Below, in pieces: positions 52,384 through 61,800 of a stretch of 64,000 bases of DNA (within the stretch, counting starts at the first letter, position 1; each line of letters starts with the position of its first letter). The translations under genes and the position numbers were made by a program. The notes below the pieces were generated by a model. That model searched no databases. It had not been told where the DNA came from and saw nothing but the letters and a program-made list of their open reading frames with translations. Source of the DNA: Platanthera guangdongensis. Taxonomy: Eukaryota; Streptophyta; Magnoliopsida; Asparagales; Orchidaceae. The DNA lies in the NCBI GenBank assembly GCA_039583875.1, contig CM077167.1, positions 152,909,010 to 152,973,009 of the forward strand, read 5' to 3'.

Positions 52384-54421
52384 TGTTGGGTATATTGGTT
52401 CTAATGTACCTGATTTGAAGAAGCCTCACCCTACTCAATGATATACATCAAAATATATTTGATGTATTTTTGAGTTGTGTTGTGTAGGTTAAGTATTTGC
52501 AGGAAAGATGAAAAAGTTTCTAAGTCCATGTGTCGAAACCCAGAGGGAAAGTGTCGACACTTAAGAAGACTTGTGTAGACACCCAGACAGGCAGTGTCGA
52601 CACTTGGAGTACTTATGTCGACACCAGGGATGCAGAGTCGACACCAGACAGAAAGTGTCAACACAAGGAGCTGTGTCGACACTCAATGAAGAAAAGTCCA
52701 GTGAAGCAGTGTCGACACTTAGCAGTTGTGTCGACACCCAGTGAAACTGTGTCTACATCAGAAAGTGTCGACACTTGGAGGCTGTGTCGAAACTCAGCAA
52801 AATTCTGTAGAGTCTAAGTATAAGTATCGACATGATAAAGAATGTGTCGACACTCAGCAGAAGAGTCAACACTTGAAGAAAGTGTCGACATAAGAAAGGA
52901 TGTGTCGACACTCAGCTGAAGACTCAACACTTGAAGAAAGTGTCAACACAAGGAGCTGTGTCGACACTTAACAAAGTTCAACAAAAATTCTAAGTACAAG
53001 TGTCGACACTTAGGGGAATTGTCGACACTCAGCCAGAGTCTCAACAGAAGAAGAATGTGTCGACACAAGGAGCAGTGTCGACACTCAGCAAGTATCAACA
53101 CAAAAGGCATGTGTCGACACCAAGAAGATGTGTCGACACTGAACAAGTTCAACACATGAAGATGTGTCAACACAAAGGAGTTGTGTCGACACTTACAAGA
53201 ATTCAGCAATATTCTGAAGAACAAGGACTTGTGTCGACACACAATATCAGTGTCGACACATGATGAAGAAGCTGTGTCGAGAAGTCAATTCTACAACACA
53301 AGGAGTTGTGTCGACACCTTGAGGGCTAGTGTCAACACTTAGTTTACTTGTGTCGACACTTGGTCTATAAGTGTCGACACTTAAAGACAGACAGTCTCGA
53401 CACTTTCAGACAGTTACAGTTATTTCAAGAACTGACTGGATGACTTGACAGCTGCCATTCCAGCCGGTCTACTGCACCTGTCAGAGTTGTCAGAAATCAG
53501 TTATGAACCGGACCAGCCGGTCACCATGAAGAAGGCCTATAAATAGGCTTATACTGTCTACAGAAATAAGAGTTGAGAAGATCAACACCTCAAGTAATTC
53601 ACACAAGATCTAGCTACTCATCTAGTGAAGATCTAAGAAGTTGGAGAGAGAGAGCTCCATCCAAGAAGACAGTCGTTGGAACCAGGCTGAGAAGAAGGGT
53701 TCAGACTTTGTTCTGAATCTTAAGTTGTAGAGATCAAGGATCAGCTGCAGAGGAGATCAATCCTATTGTGTTCTACATTCAAGAAGCTTTGAAGAAAGCG
53801 AAGTCAGATTGATCTCAACTGAGTTCATCCAAGAACTCATCAAGAACCTATCAACTCATCTCTCTATTCAGAGTTGTAGGTAGATACACTTTGTTTTTTA
53901 TATTTCTTGTAGGATCCTTAGGGATCTGAGTTTGTAAGCCTGTAATTATAAAGGCTGAGTGTAGGGCCTGTGTGCCTGAGTGTAGGAGATTTGTATCTCT
54001 GAATGTAGTCCTGTTGTGGCTGAGTGTAAGCCTGCTGTGGCTGAGTGTAGGCTTTGTGAAAAAGCTGAGTGTAGGTCTTTGAAGAAGACTGAGTTGTAGG
54101 GCCTTGGGCCTGAGCTGTAGGAACCTGCTTTGGGGTTCTGAGTGTAAGATCTGAGGATCTGAGATAGTGGAGAAGTTTGGCCGAATCTAGTACACTACTA
54201 GATAGGCGAAGGGGGAAAGTGGATGTACCCAAACCTTGGGGAACCACTATAAACCTGGGTGTTCACTGTGTGCATGTGTTTTGCTGTGATTGTTGATTGA
54301 TTGCTGTTCAAAAGTAGTTATAATTTTGTGTTAAAATCTGAATTTTGCCTAAAAAGTTAAAAAGATTTAAGTCACCTATTCACCCCCCCCCCCTCTAGGT
54401 GATTAGGTACAATATCTTTCA
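52384..54421 (+). repeat. C2 3' LTR
   Basis: 2,038 bp. Palindrome array about 52551-53380 with roughly 20 perfect copies; several units are GTGTCAACAC, GTGTAGACAC or GTGTCGAAAC where the 5' LTR has GTGTCGACAC. TATA box 53538-53545, stem-loop 54218-54248. Confidence 0.95.
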
Positions 54422-54426
54422 CTGGG

Positions 54427-54435
54427 GTTCCAACA
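54427..54435 (-). repeat. N2 left LTR, last nine bases
   Basis: GTTCCAACA completes the N2 LTR after C2, next to the N2 polypurine tract (ATCTACCCTATTT on the plus strand). Confidence 0.85.
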
Positions 54436-55134
54436 ATCTACCCTATTTGGGTAAGGACACTATTTACATCAAAAGTAAATAAAATGCAAAGCAAAAAGAT
54501 GTGCTTGATTTATAAGGTATCAGCAGATGTACAATGGTTGCTTTGAAACAAGATACATAATATAAGAACTAAATTACCGCAACTAGCCAAACTCCCCCTG
54601 TATACATGACCTTGCTCAAAATGTTCAGCCACTGATATCTTCTGTGTGGGCTGAACAGGATTCTTTTCCTGCAAGGAAATGTTAGGCGTTCTTGACCCAG
54701 ATAACCTTGGGTCCTGATTCTCTTTTATAATAATCAAAAATAAAAGAATAAAAATTTTTGTTTTGAAATTCTGAGTTCGACAAAAAATATTTTTGTTGAT
54801 CTGAGTTCGACGAATGATATTGAGATCGTTGATCTCTATTCACAGAATGATAATTATTTTTTGTGATCTATTTTCGTCGACCTCTGTTCAACGAATGATA
54901 TTTATTTCATCAAGCACAGATTTCTGAATAGTATAAGTCAGAATCTTTATTCATAGTTCGTCGATCTGAGTTCGACGAATAATATTGATGTCGTCGATCT
55001 CCGTTCACCGAAATATTTTGAACTGAGATTTTCTGATGTGAGAATTTGAAATCAGTGTTAAATTTAGCTAAAGAAATGTCAAGGGAAGAAATAACCTGAT
55101 CCTCTTCATCTGATTCACACTCTGATTCTCCAGA
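54436..55134 (-). other. N2 internal region downstream of gag
   Basis: No gene. Contains TCGTCGA/TTCGACGA words (54770-55010) and the block TTGGGTCCTGATTCTC shared with N1. Confidence 0.6.
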
Positions 55135-55614
55135 TTATTCAGCATAACTGCTGCGAGAAGCGTCTATTGCCATTAGGCAAAATTCTCTTGCTCTTGCTTC
55201 TTCTTCATCCTCAGTTGTGCAAGATGAAGCATCTGATTCACTCCAGGATTCAGCTTCAATTATTCTTTCTTTTGCTGATCCAGTAGCCATTGCTGTGATG
55301 GAGTCCCACATCTCTTTTACAGATGAACATTCAGCAAGTTCTTCAAAAATGTCATCATACATTGATTGGGCCAGAATGTTCATTGCTTGTGCATCAGCAA
55401 TCTTCATCCTTTTCTGGGCATCTGTCCATTGAGATGATGGAACAACATTTGGACTTGTTGGTTTCTGAGGTTGAGCTGGACCTGTCAAAATAGATTTAAA
55501 GATGTTTTCATCAATGAAGTCCATATAAAATCTAATCCTTCTCTTTCATAGTGCAAGTTTATCTAGATTGCACATGGGCAGTCTTGTGCTTGAAAAATCT
55601 GCAATTTGTGCCAT
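55135..55614 (-). pseudogene. N2 truncated gag
   Basis: Minus strand from ATG at 55614. The N-terminus carries MCNLDKLAL, then TGA in place of the conserved Trp codon, then RRIRFYMDFIDENIF, ILTGPAQP, AMNILAQSM, SSVKEMWDSI and DEEEARAREFCLMA; stop at 55135. It matches N1 gag along its length and ends at nearly the same place, without zinc knuckles. The single nonsense change is the only clear lesion. Confidence 0.75.
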
Positions 55615-55710
55615 GATACAACTCAAAAGATTATTAAGATCTATCAAAGGATCTTTGTGGTTCAGGTGTTAGCCAGTACAACCACTAAGGTGTGGTATTA
55701 TAACCAACCT

Positions 55711-55724
55711 GCCTCTGATACCAA
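55711..55724 (-). promoter_or_regulatory. N2 primer-binding site
   Basis: Minus strand TTGGTATCAGAGGC, initiator-Met type, next to the right LTR. Confidence 0.85.
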
Positions 55725-55725
55725 T

Positions 55726-57140
55726 TGAAAGATATAGATCTTAACTTAAGCAGATTAGAGTTATAAACATCACAGCACAAATATAAAATAAGAAATGCAG
55801 AAAGAAATCAAGCAACACAAAAGACACAAGAATTTTATAGTGGTTCCCCAAATCTGGGTAGTCCAGTCTTCTACCACCCTGGTAGGAATCCACTCAGGTT
55901 TTTGATCAGGTGTCTGACACCAATGAGCTTTTGTTCAGGTGCTCAAAAACCAAACCTCAAGTATTTTGTAAGGAGACTTGCAACCAGAATAATTTTGAAG
56001 GGATTTAAAACCCTATATAGGAGTTGGAAAGAAGGTGATAGTGTCTTCTCTGTCAACAATCAGTGAAAATACTTGTGGATTGATTGTAGCAGATCTTGCT
56101 CCCCCTGGGATCTTGAATTGGTCAGGAAAGCTGGAGCACTGCTTCAGGGTGATAGGCCTTCAATGACCTAGAATGCCTGGACCAGAAATGCTTCAGGAAC
56201 GTCTTTTGATAGATAAAGTATTTGTTGTCCTTTGAAGTTGTCCTGTAGGAATGAAGGAAGAAGACTCTTGATAGAGATTGAATGTTCTTCTTCTTCTTCT
56301 TGAAAATGTTCTCTGGTCAAGGCTGATTGCAGTCAAGAACTTTTTATTTGAGAATGATTGTTCTTCTCTGTGTGTGTCTATATCCTATCATCTTCTTCTT
56401 CTTCTTATTTGAATTCTTTAGGCTTGATGACGGAAGAAACATTTCCGAGAGTAGAATATGCTTTGGAAAATGATCTATAATTAATCCAACTATAACTATC
56501 CGTTTGAATGACTATTTTCATTGAGAATATTAACTGTAATTAATCCTCAATAAATTCTGCCAACTGTTACTGATTGCTCAGAAATCGTCGACCTGAACTT
56601 TCGTCGAGTTCATCAATTGTCGACCTGAGTTCGACATTCGTCGAACTCAGCTAGATTCTGCGAGCTGAATATCTTGCCCGCGTTCGTCGACCAGAGCTTG
56701 CAGTTCGTCGAGCTCAGTTTCTGTGTCGTCGAGCTGAGAAACTGACTTGCTGATTTTATCAAGCTGAGCAAGTGTTGTCCACCAATCGTTCACCTGAGTT
56801 CTTTTGTGTCGACACAAATCCTCTGGGTGTCGACACAGATTACTGTGATGGAGTCGACAGATAGTTGTGTCGACAGATGTTTCTGTGTGTCGACACTAAT
56901 CGTCTGGGTGTCGACACAGCCTTGCTGAAGTATCGACACAGTTACTTCTGTGTGTTGACACAGCCATGCGGAAGTCTTGAGATCGTCGACTGCATTTCTT
57001 GGACTTCTTTTCTGCAATTTTGGAGAAACCTTCTGAATGACCAGTCCTAGAAATAATCCTATGACCATGACTATACATGTTTGGTCAATCTCATATTCCT
57101 AATTGTGTTCCTTATCCAAATCCTAATTGGGGTTCCAACA
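55726..57140 (-). repeat. N2 right (5') LTR
   Basis: 1,415 bp, TGAAAGATATAGATC...GGTTCCAACA on the plus strand. The stem-loop block at 55839-55867 has one mutated outer stem. Mixed array at 56585-56960, including one extra 20-bp palindrome unit near 56870-56890 relative to the left LTR. Confidence 0.9.
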
Positions 57141-57145
57141 GGCGG

Positions 57146-57378
57146 TGCAAGAGCCTTTGCAGATCATTGCGGACAATCAAGTACCGGTTGATTATGAGTT
57201 GACAATAAAGGTCAAGCCAGTACATATTGAAGATGTTGCAGTCAAGCGACTACGCAATAAGGATATCTGTATAGTTAAAGTCCGATGGGATAATTGCGGA
57301 CGTGAGAAGCTTTCTTGGGAGCGAGAGCAAGCTATGTTGGAGGAATACCCCGAGTTATTCCACTCAGGTATTATTTAG
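57146..57378 (+). pseudogene. pol: GT pol part 3: chromodomain-like C-terminus
   Basis: Last piece of GT Pol after N2, in frame with part 2 when N2 and one GGCGG are removed. It has VDYELTIKVKPVHIEDVAVK, RLRNKDICIVKVRWDN and LSWEREQAMLEEYPELF, a typical chromodomain-region tail of plant chromoviruses (K-V-x-W ... W-E pattern), and ends TAG at 57376. Confidence 0.9.
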
Positions 57379-57417
57379 ATTTGTGTACCTTTACTTAATT
57401 TCGGGACGAAATTCCTT

Positions 57418-57431
57418 AAGTGGGGGAGATT
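57418..57431 (+). promoter_or_regulatory. GT polypurine tract
   Basis: AAGTGGGGGAGATT directly before the right LTR. Confidence 0.85.
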
Positions 57432-59400
57432 TGTAACTCCCCGAAAATTGCATTTGAGTCGGTCGCGAAAAAGGGGATTTTTGGTGCCTGTATAGGGGCA
57501 CACGGCCTAGGACACGGGCGTGTCCAAGGCCGTGTCTGGCTGGTGTTTTTTGTCGTTTTCATCCCGAGAAGGACACGACCAGGAACACGGCTAAATGATA
57601 CGGGCGTGTCATTTGACACGGGCGTGTGCCTACCCGTGTCAGTACCCGTGTTCAGTTTGGTCGTGTCGATTGGTGTGGCGGTTATGCGTGACACGCCCCC
57701 GAACACGGGCTTGTCGAGGAACCCGACACGGGTGTGTCAGGTGCGACACGGGCGTGTCTTTGCCCGTGTGTCTTTCCTCCGTTCAACTATCATGCCTGGA
57801 GTGAGGCACACGGCCTGGGACACGGCCGTGTGCCAAGCTGTGTTCGGCCAAGGTCTGGAGATTTTTGAACGGATCTGAGCAGTTCGTTTTCTTTAATTAA
57901 GATCCAACGACCCAGATGGTTTCCTGCTCTGTTATGGCCGGGAATAGGGAGTTAATCCTTCATTTCTCTCCAACCATTCTCTCTCTCAAGGAGTTGGAAA
58001 GAGGAGGAAGAAGGAAGGGATTCCGCCCGCCGGCGGAGCATCGGAGCACCGTTTTGAAATCTGAGAGAGGATCTCTGGAGGAAAGTTCGTTGCGAAGAGT
58101 TCCATCCATGTAGTTTTTCCATGGCGCCAAAGCGGACTACAAGGGTAACGATCTCTACTTGAGCATGTGAAGCTCTTTCTTTTTGCATAGGGAATCCCGC
58201 TCCTGCGAGTGTGCGGTGAGTGCGTGGTGTTCCTTGGGGTTGATGTGAATAGTCCCCCTTGCGTTGCATATAGAGTCCGGAATCATAAGTACGGGCATAA
58301 GCATTGTGTGTGATGCCTACCCGGACGTGTACCGTCTGGATTGGTGATGTTGCATTTGATATGTTTTGCCGAGAAGACTCTATGCTTTGGATTTTTCGGG
58401 TTTCTACGCGGTAGATTGCAGCAGGGATCCTTGGAGGTTAGCTTCAAGGCGCACCCGGAAAACTGAGCAGAATCGTTGTTCTGCTAATTTGGCAGTCTGG
58501 GTACCCGCCTTGATCATAACTGGGTTATGAGATTGTTTGGAAATTTTGGCATCCGAGAGAAGCTTGGCCCTCGCGTAGGACTTAAATTGACTAGGCGGCG
58601 TGAGCAACGGGCAAGTGGAATCCGACCAAGGCTATGTGGTTCGGTGCGAGAGACCCGAATACGGGGACTGGCCGTTGGCATAGTTGGGAGCCTTAGACGG
58701 TGGTCAGAAAGGCTAAATGCTCACGTGGTTGCCATCGTTGGGATGGTGGTGAAGACGCTGATTGGTCAGGATTCACCGTTAATGTGCCCTGAGTGCACGA
58801 GGTGTTTGGTCGTGCGAGCCTACACCTGTGGCATAGTATAGTTGCACTTTATTATTTTATTGGGCTAATGATATGGAGGGAAAGAGCACCGCCGTCCCGA
58901 GTTAGGGGCGGGGTCATTATAATTTGGTCTGCTTTTGGCTGACCGTTGTTTTGTTTGCTACCGTACGGTAGAATGTGCTTGCAGGTGCTGCGGAGCCGAG
59001 TACCAAATAGCGTGCTGGAGCCCATGTTGTTGTGCTGGCCCTAGAAGGCCAAAGCGAATAGTTGTTTTTATTTTATCATGTGTGGCCGGCCTGCGAGCCG
59101 ATGTATGTAAGACATGTTTTATTTAAGTGAACATATGTAAGGCCATAAGGCCATGTACCCTTTTTAGTGTATTAGGGGTTTCATTCCTGTTGTGTGGATG
59201 TGGACATTCTTGGATATGGATTTCAGATTTGTGTTCTTTCAACTTTAAAAGCTTCCGCTAGAATGCTCTGTGTAGGACGTGTAGTCTTAATTGGATAGTT
59301 TGAATATTCTTATGTAACCCTTTCGACTGTCTGTGGTATATGGCGTCGGGTTCCAGCTGGACCTTCTGTTATATGCCATGCGACGGATGGGGGTGTTACA
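57432..59400 (+). repeat. GT right (3') LTR
   Basis: 1,969 bp, aligning along its length with 27682-29652. The ACACGGGCGTGT palindrome cluster is better preserved here (57500-57845), with some repeats 18-20 bp apart. No gene. Confidence 0.95.
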
Positions 59401-59405
59401 ATTCT

Positions 59406-60800
59406 TCATGAAGGAGAAGTTGAACATGTTCCATTTACTTGTGTAGTTCAAGAAGGTTGTGGAGGGCCAGCTTGGCCTACGGATAAAGAAGTTGAGGACA
59501 AGCATAGGTGTTGAGTTCGGCTCAACCGAGTTCTCGAACTTTTGCTGGAAGCATGGGATCCGAAGGGAGCTTTCTCGTGGACATACCTCACAGCAAGGTG
59601 GTGTTGCAGGTCGGATGATCTGTCTGTTGACGGAGACCTGCAAGTGTTGGCTTCAGTGCAAAGGCATTCCTAAGGCTTTTTGGGCGGAAGGGATGGCCTG
59701 CGCGGCACATGTCATCAATCAGATGCATCTTAGTCCGATCATTGTGAAGACTCTAGTTGAGCTGATGTTCGGGGTGAAGCCCAGTGTGAAGCACCAACGG
59801 GTATTTTGATATACCTGCTACGTACACACTCCTGATGCTCTCAAGACGAAGCAAGTCTTTGTTGGGTATGATCAGGAGAAGATAAGATGGAGGTGTAAGG
59901 ATCATGTGACGAAGAGGTTCATCGTGTCGATAGACGTTGTCTTCGATGAGCTGACGTCGTATTGGGATAGATCATGTGTGGAGCTAGAGGTGAGTAGGTT
60001 AGATGGTTGGCTGAGGTAGGCTGCTGCTAAGATTTAGTTGGAGCTGCCTATGTCACCAGGAGCTCCAGGTTGTTCTAGCTCCAGGAAAGGAGTCAGGGTC
60101 GGGAAGCAGGGTGAGCGATGCTCCAGGTTCTTCCGGCTCGAAGACGAAGGCTTTTGGTTTAGGAAGCAGGAGGAGCGATGTTCCATACAATTCTTGTTCA
60201 AGAGCGGAGGCTTTTGGTTTAAGTAGTATTGGGAGCGTCGCTCCAGGTGCTCCTGGTTCCAGTACGGTGGCTTCTTGTCCAGGAAGCAAGGGGAGCATTG
60301 TTCTGGGTTTGCCTGGGAACAAAGGTAGTTCAAGAGGAGCAGCAGAGGTGGTTAGCCGTGATCATGTTCTTCGGAGGTCGAAGAGGATCTACAACCCAAC
60401 AGCTCGATATAGCGAAGGGAATGCGGTGAGCTTGGTGTCATGTTTCCTTACAAGCCCTCAGGTCGATCGAGTACCTTCTAGCTGTGATGACCCCACTAGA
60501 GTCAAGAAGGTGGACGACGCCAATGCTGAGCAGGTGACTACTCTCAGAAGTAATGAGGCTTGGGCCCTTGTGCCCAAAGTCGTTGGTAATACTCCTGTGA
60601 TGCACAAGTGGAGGTCGAAGATGAAGAAGGAGGTAGAGGGAAGCATGGATCCATTTAGGAGATGTTGGATGGATCCCTCATGGTCCATGATATGCAGGGC
60701 GGAGACTATGTCTTGGACATCTCCTCGAAGGCGCTATTGGAGGGACTAGGTGCAAGATTACGGGAGCTGCTGGAGTTGTTCACCACTTCTCACTTCGAGG
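59406..60800 (+). pseudogene. pol: C3 pol, rest of integrase and remnants
   Basis: Continues the C3 integrase in frame after GT. FFMKEKLNMF is followed by a stop, then LRTSIGVEFGSTEF, a poorly conserved QQGGVAGRMICLL (usually [13 protein letters not shown]) and KAFWAEGMACAAHVIN, ending in a stop after KHQRVF. FVGYDQEKIRW and VVFDE mark the region between integrase and RT. It continues with a Gly/Ser repeat linker (60050-60330), RSKRIYNPTARY, and NEAWALVPK with a fragment resembling the very start of RT. The RT and RNase H domains are deleted; the gene then meets the polypurine-like CGAGGGGGAG and the right LTR. Confidence 0.75.
60050..60330 (+). repeat. About 60-bp tandem repeats in C3 pol linker
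   Basis: Roughly four imperfect units of about 60 bp with GGAAGCAGG-GGAGCG-TGTTCC and GGCTTTTGGTTTA words. They encode Gly/Ser/Ala/Pro-rich residues (such as SDAPGSSGSKTKAFGLGS) between integrase and RT. Confidence 0.6.
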
Positions 60801-60805
60801 GGGAG

Positions 60806-61112
60806 TGTTGAAAATTGTGAAGTGAAAGTGGGTGATTGGAGGGCTTGGGCAACCTATCCGCGCGGACTACGTGGATATGGTTGGGAAACAGTTAGGTCGG
60901 GAGGGCAGTAGCAGCCGTCTTATTCTGTGGCGGCATGGGCGGTCTGTTCATGCGGACTAAGCAAACAACAGCAGCAGTTTGCCAAGCCGGCTTATGCTCA
61001 GCAAGCAGTTGGATCCCAGGAGGTAATCGGGTGGTTAGATACTCTATCCACGGAGTCTGACATGAAGCGGACTGGATTTGAGCTTGGCAGACCGGCTTGG
61101 CAGAAGCCTAGG
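60806..61112 (+). repeat. C3 right LTR (cut by XR)
   Basis: Begins TGTTGAAAATTGTG after the polypurine tract and matches the left LTR from about 60985 on. It stops at GAAGCCTAGG, where XR begins. Confidence 0.75.
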
Positions 61113-61800
61113 TGAAAGTTAATAGTTGCCAACCTAAATCGCCTAGAGAGGGGTGAATATGTGTGTTGTGCGTCTTTTTGCGGAATAAAAAAATCTCAAA
61201 CCAATGCACAGATCTATCTACCAATCAAACACAGACGAGGCAAGATTTATAGTGGTTCCCCAACCTTGGGTACATCCACTTTCCCTCACCAATCTAACAA
61301 TACACTAGACTCGGCTACTCCACTATCTCGGATTGGAAATCAATCCTACCCTCGGAACAACGTTCCCACAAACTTGATCCACACAACAGCGGCGGTTTGC
61401 CAAGACGGCTTATGCTCAGCAAGCAGTTGGATCCCAGGAGGTAATCGGGCGGTTAGATACTCTATCTACAGAGTATGACATGAAGCGTACTGGATTAGAG
61501 CTTGGCAGACCGGCTTGGCAGAAGCCTAGGTGAAAGTTAATAGTTGTCAACCTAAATCACCTAGATGGGGGTGAATAGGTGAGTTGTGCGTCTTTTTACG
61601 GAATAAAAAAATCTCAAACCAATGCACAGATCTATCTACCAATCAAACACAGACGAGGCAAGATTTATAGTGGTTCCCCAACCTTGGGTACATCCACTTT
61701 CCCTCACCGATCTCGCAATACACTAGACTCGGCTACTCCACTATCTCGGATTAGAAATCAATCCTACCCTCGGAACAATGTTCCCACAAACTCGATCCAC
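60965..61800. repeat. 418-bp tandem duplication spanning the C3/XR junction
   Basis: Copies 60965-61382 and 61383-61800. Both contain the end of the C3 LTR and the start of the XR LTR (TGAAAGTTAATAGTT at 61113 and 61531). ACAACAG is found at all three borders (60965, 61383, 61801). The copies now differ at many sites. Confidence 0.8.

Larger units (their letters stand above)
41420..54421 (+). mobile_element. C2, older relative of C1, inserted in N2
   Basis: 13,002-bp plus-strand copia element with target duplication CTGGG (41415-41419 and 54422-54426). LTRs 41420-43456 and 52384-54421. Same gene order as C1, including the internal palindrome array and ORF3, but with stops and frameshifts in gag, pol and ORF3. 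LTRs differ from each other clearly more than those of C1, so it is older. Confidence 0.95.
40006..57140 (-). mobile_element. N2, gag-only LTR element inserted in GT, interrupted by C2
   Basis: Minus-strand element with perfect target duplication GGCGG (40001-40005 and 57141-57145). Without C2 it is about 4.1 kb: left LTR (40006-41419 plus 54427-54435), internal 54436-55725, right LTR 55726-57140 (1,415 bp). LTR ends are canonical (TGTTGGAACC...CTTTCA on its strand). Only a truncated gag is inside. It is related to N1 in LTR layout, gag end point and internal blocks. Confidence 0.9.
27682..59400 (+). mobile_element. GT, chromovirus-like Ty3/gypsy element carrying two nested insertions
   Basis: Plus-strand gypsy element with LTRs of about 1,970 bp (TGTAAC...GTTACA) at 27682-29652 and 57432-59400, and target duplication ATTCT. 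Its own length without G2 and N2 is about 8.8 kb. It codes gag then protease, RT, RNase H, integrase and a chromodomain-like tail. G2 (33544-39294) sits in the integrase and N2 (40006-57140) in the C-terminal part. Several stops make it non-functional. Confidence 0.95.
25181..61112 (+). mobile_element. C3, decayed copia element split by GT
   Basis: Plus-strand copia element in two parts, 25181-27681 and 59401-61112. GT inserted in its integrase with the duplication ATTCT (27677-27681 and 59401-59405). Left LTR 25181-26745 lacks its first 170 or so bases; right LTR 60806-61112 is cut by XR. The shared block around GGATCCCAG, GGTTAGATACTCTATC and GGACTGGA ties the two LTRs together. Protease and nearly all RT/RNase H are missing. 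Confidence 0.8.
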
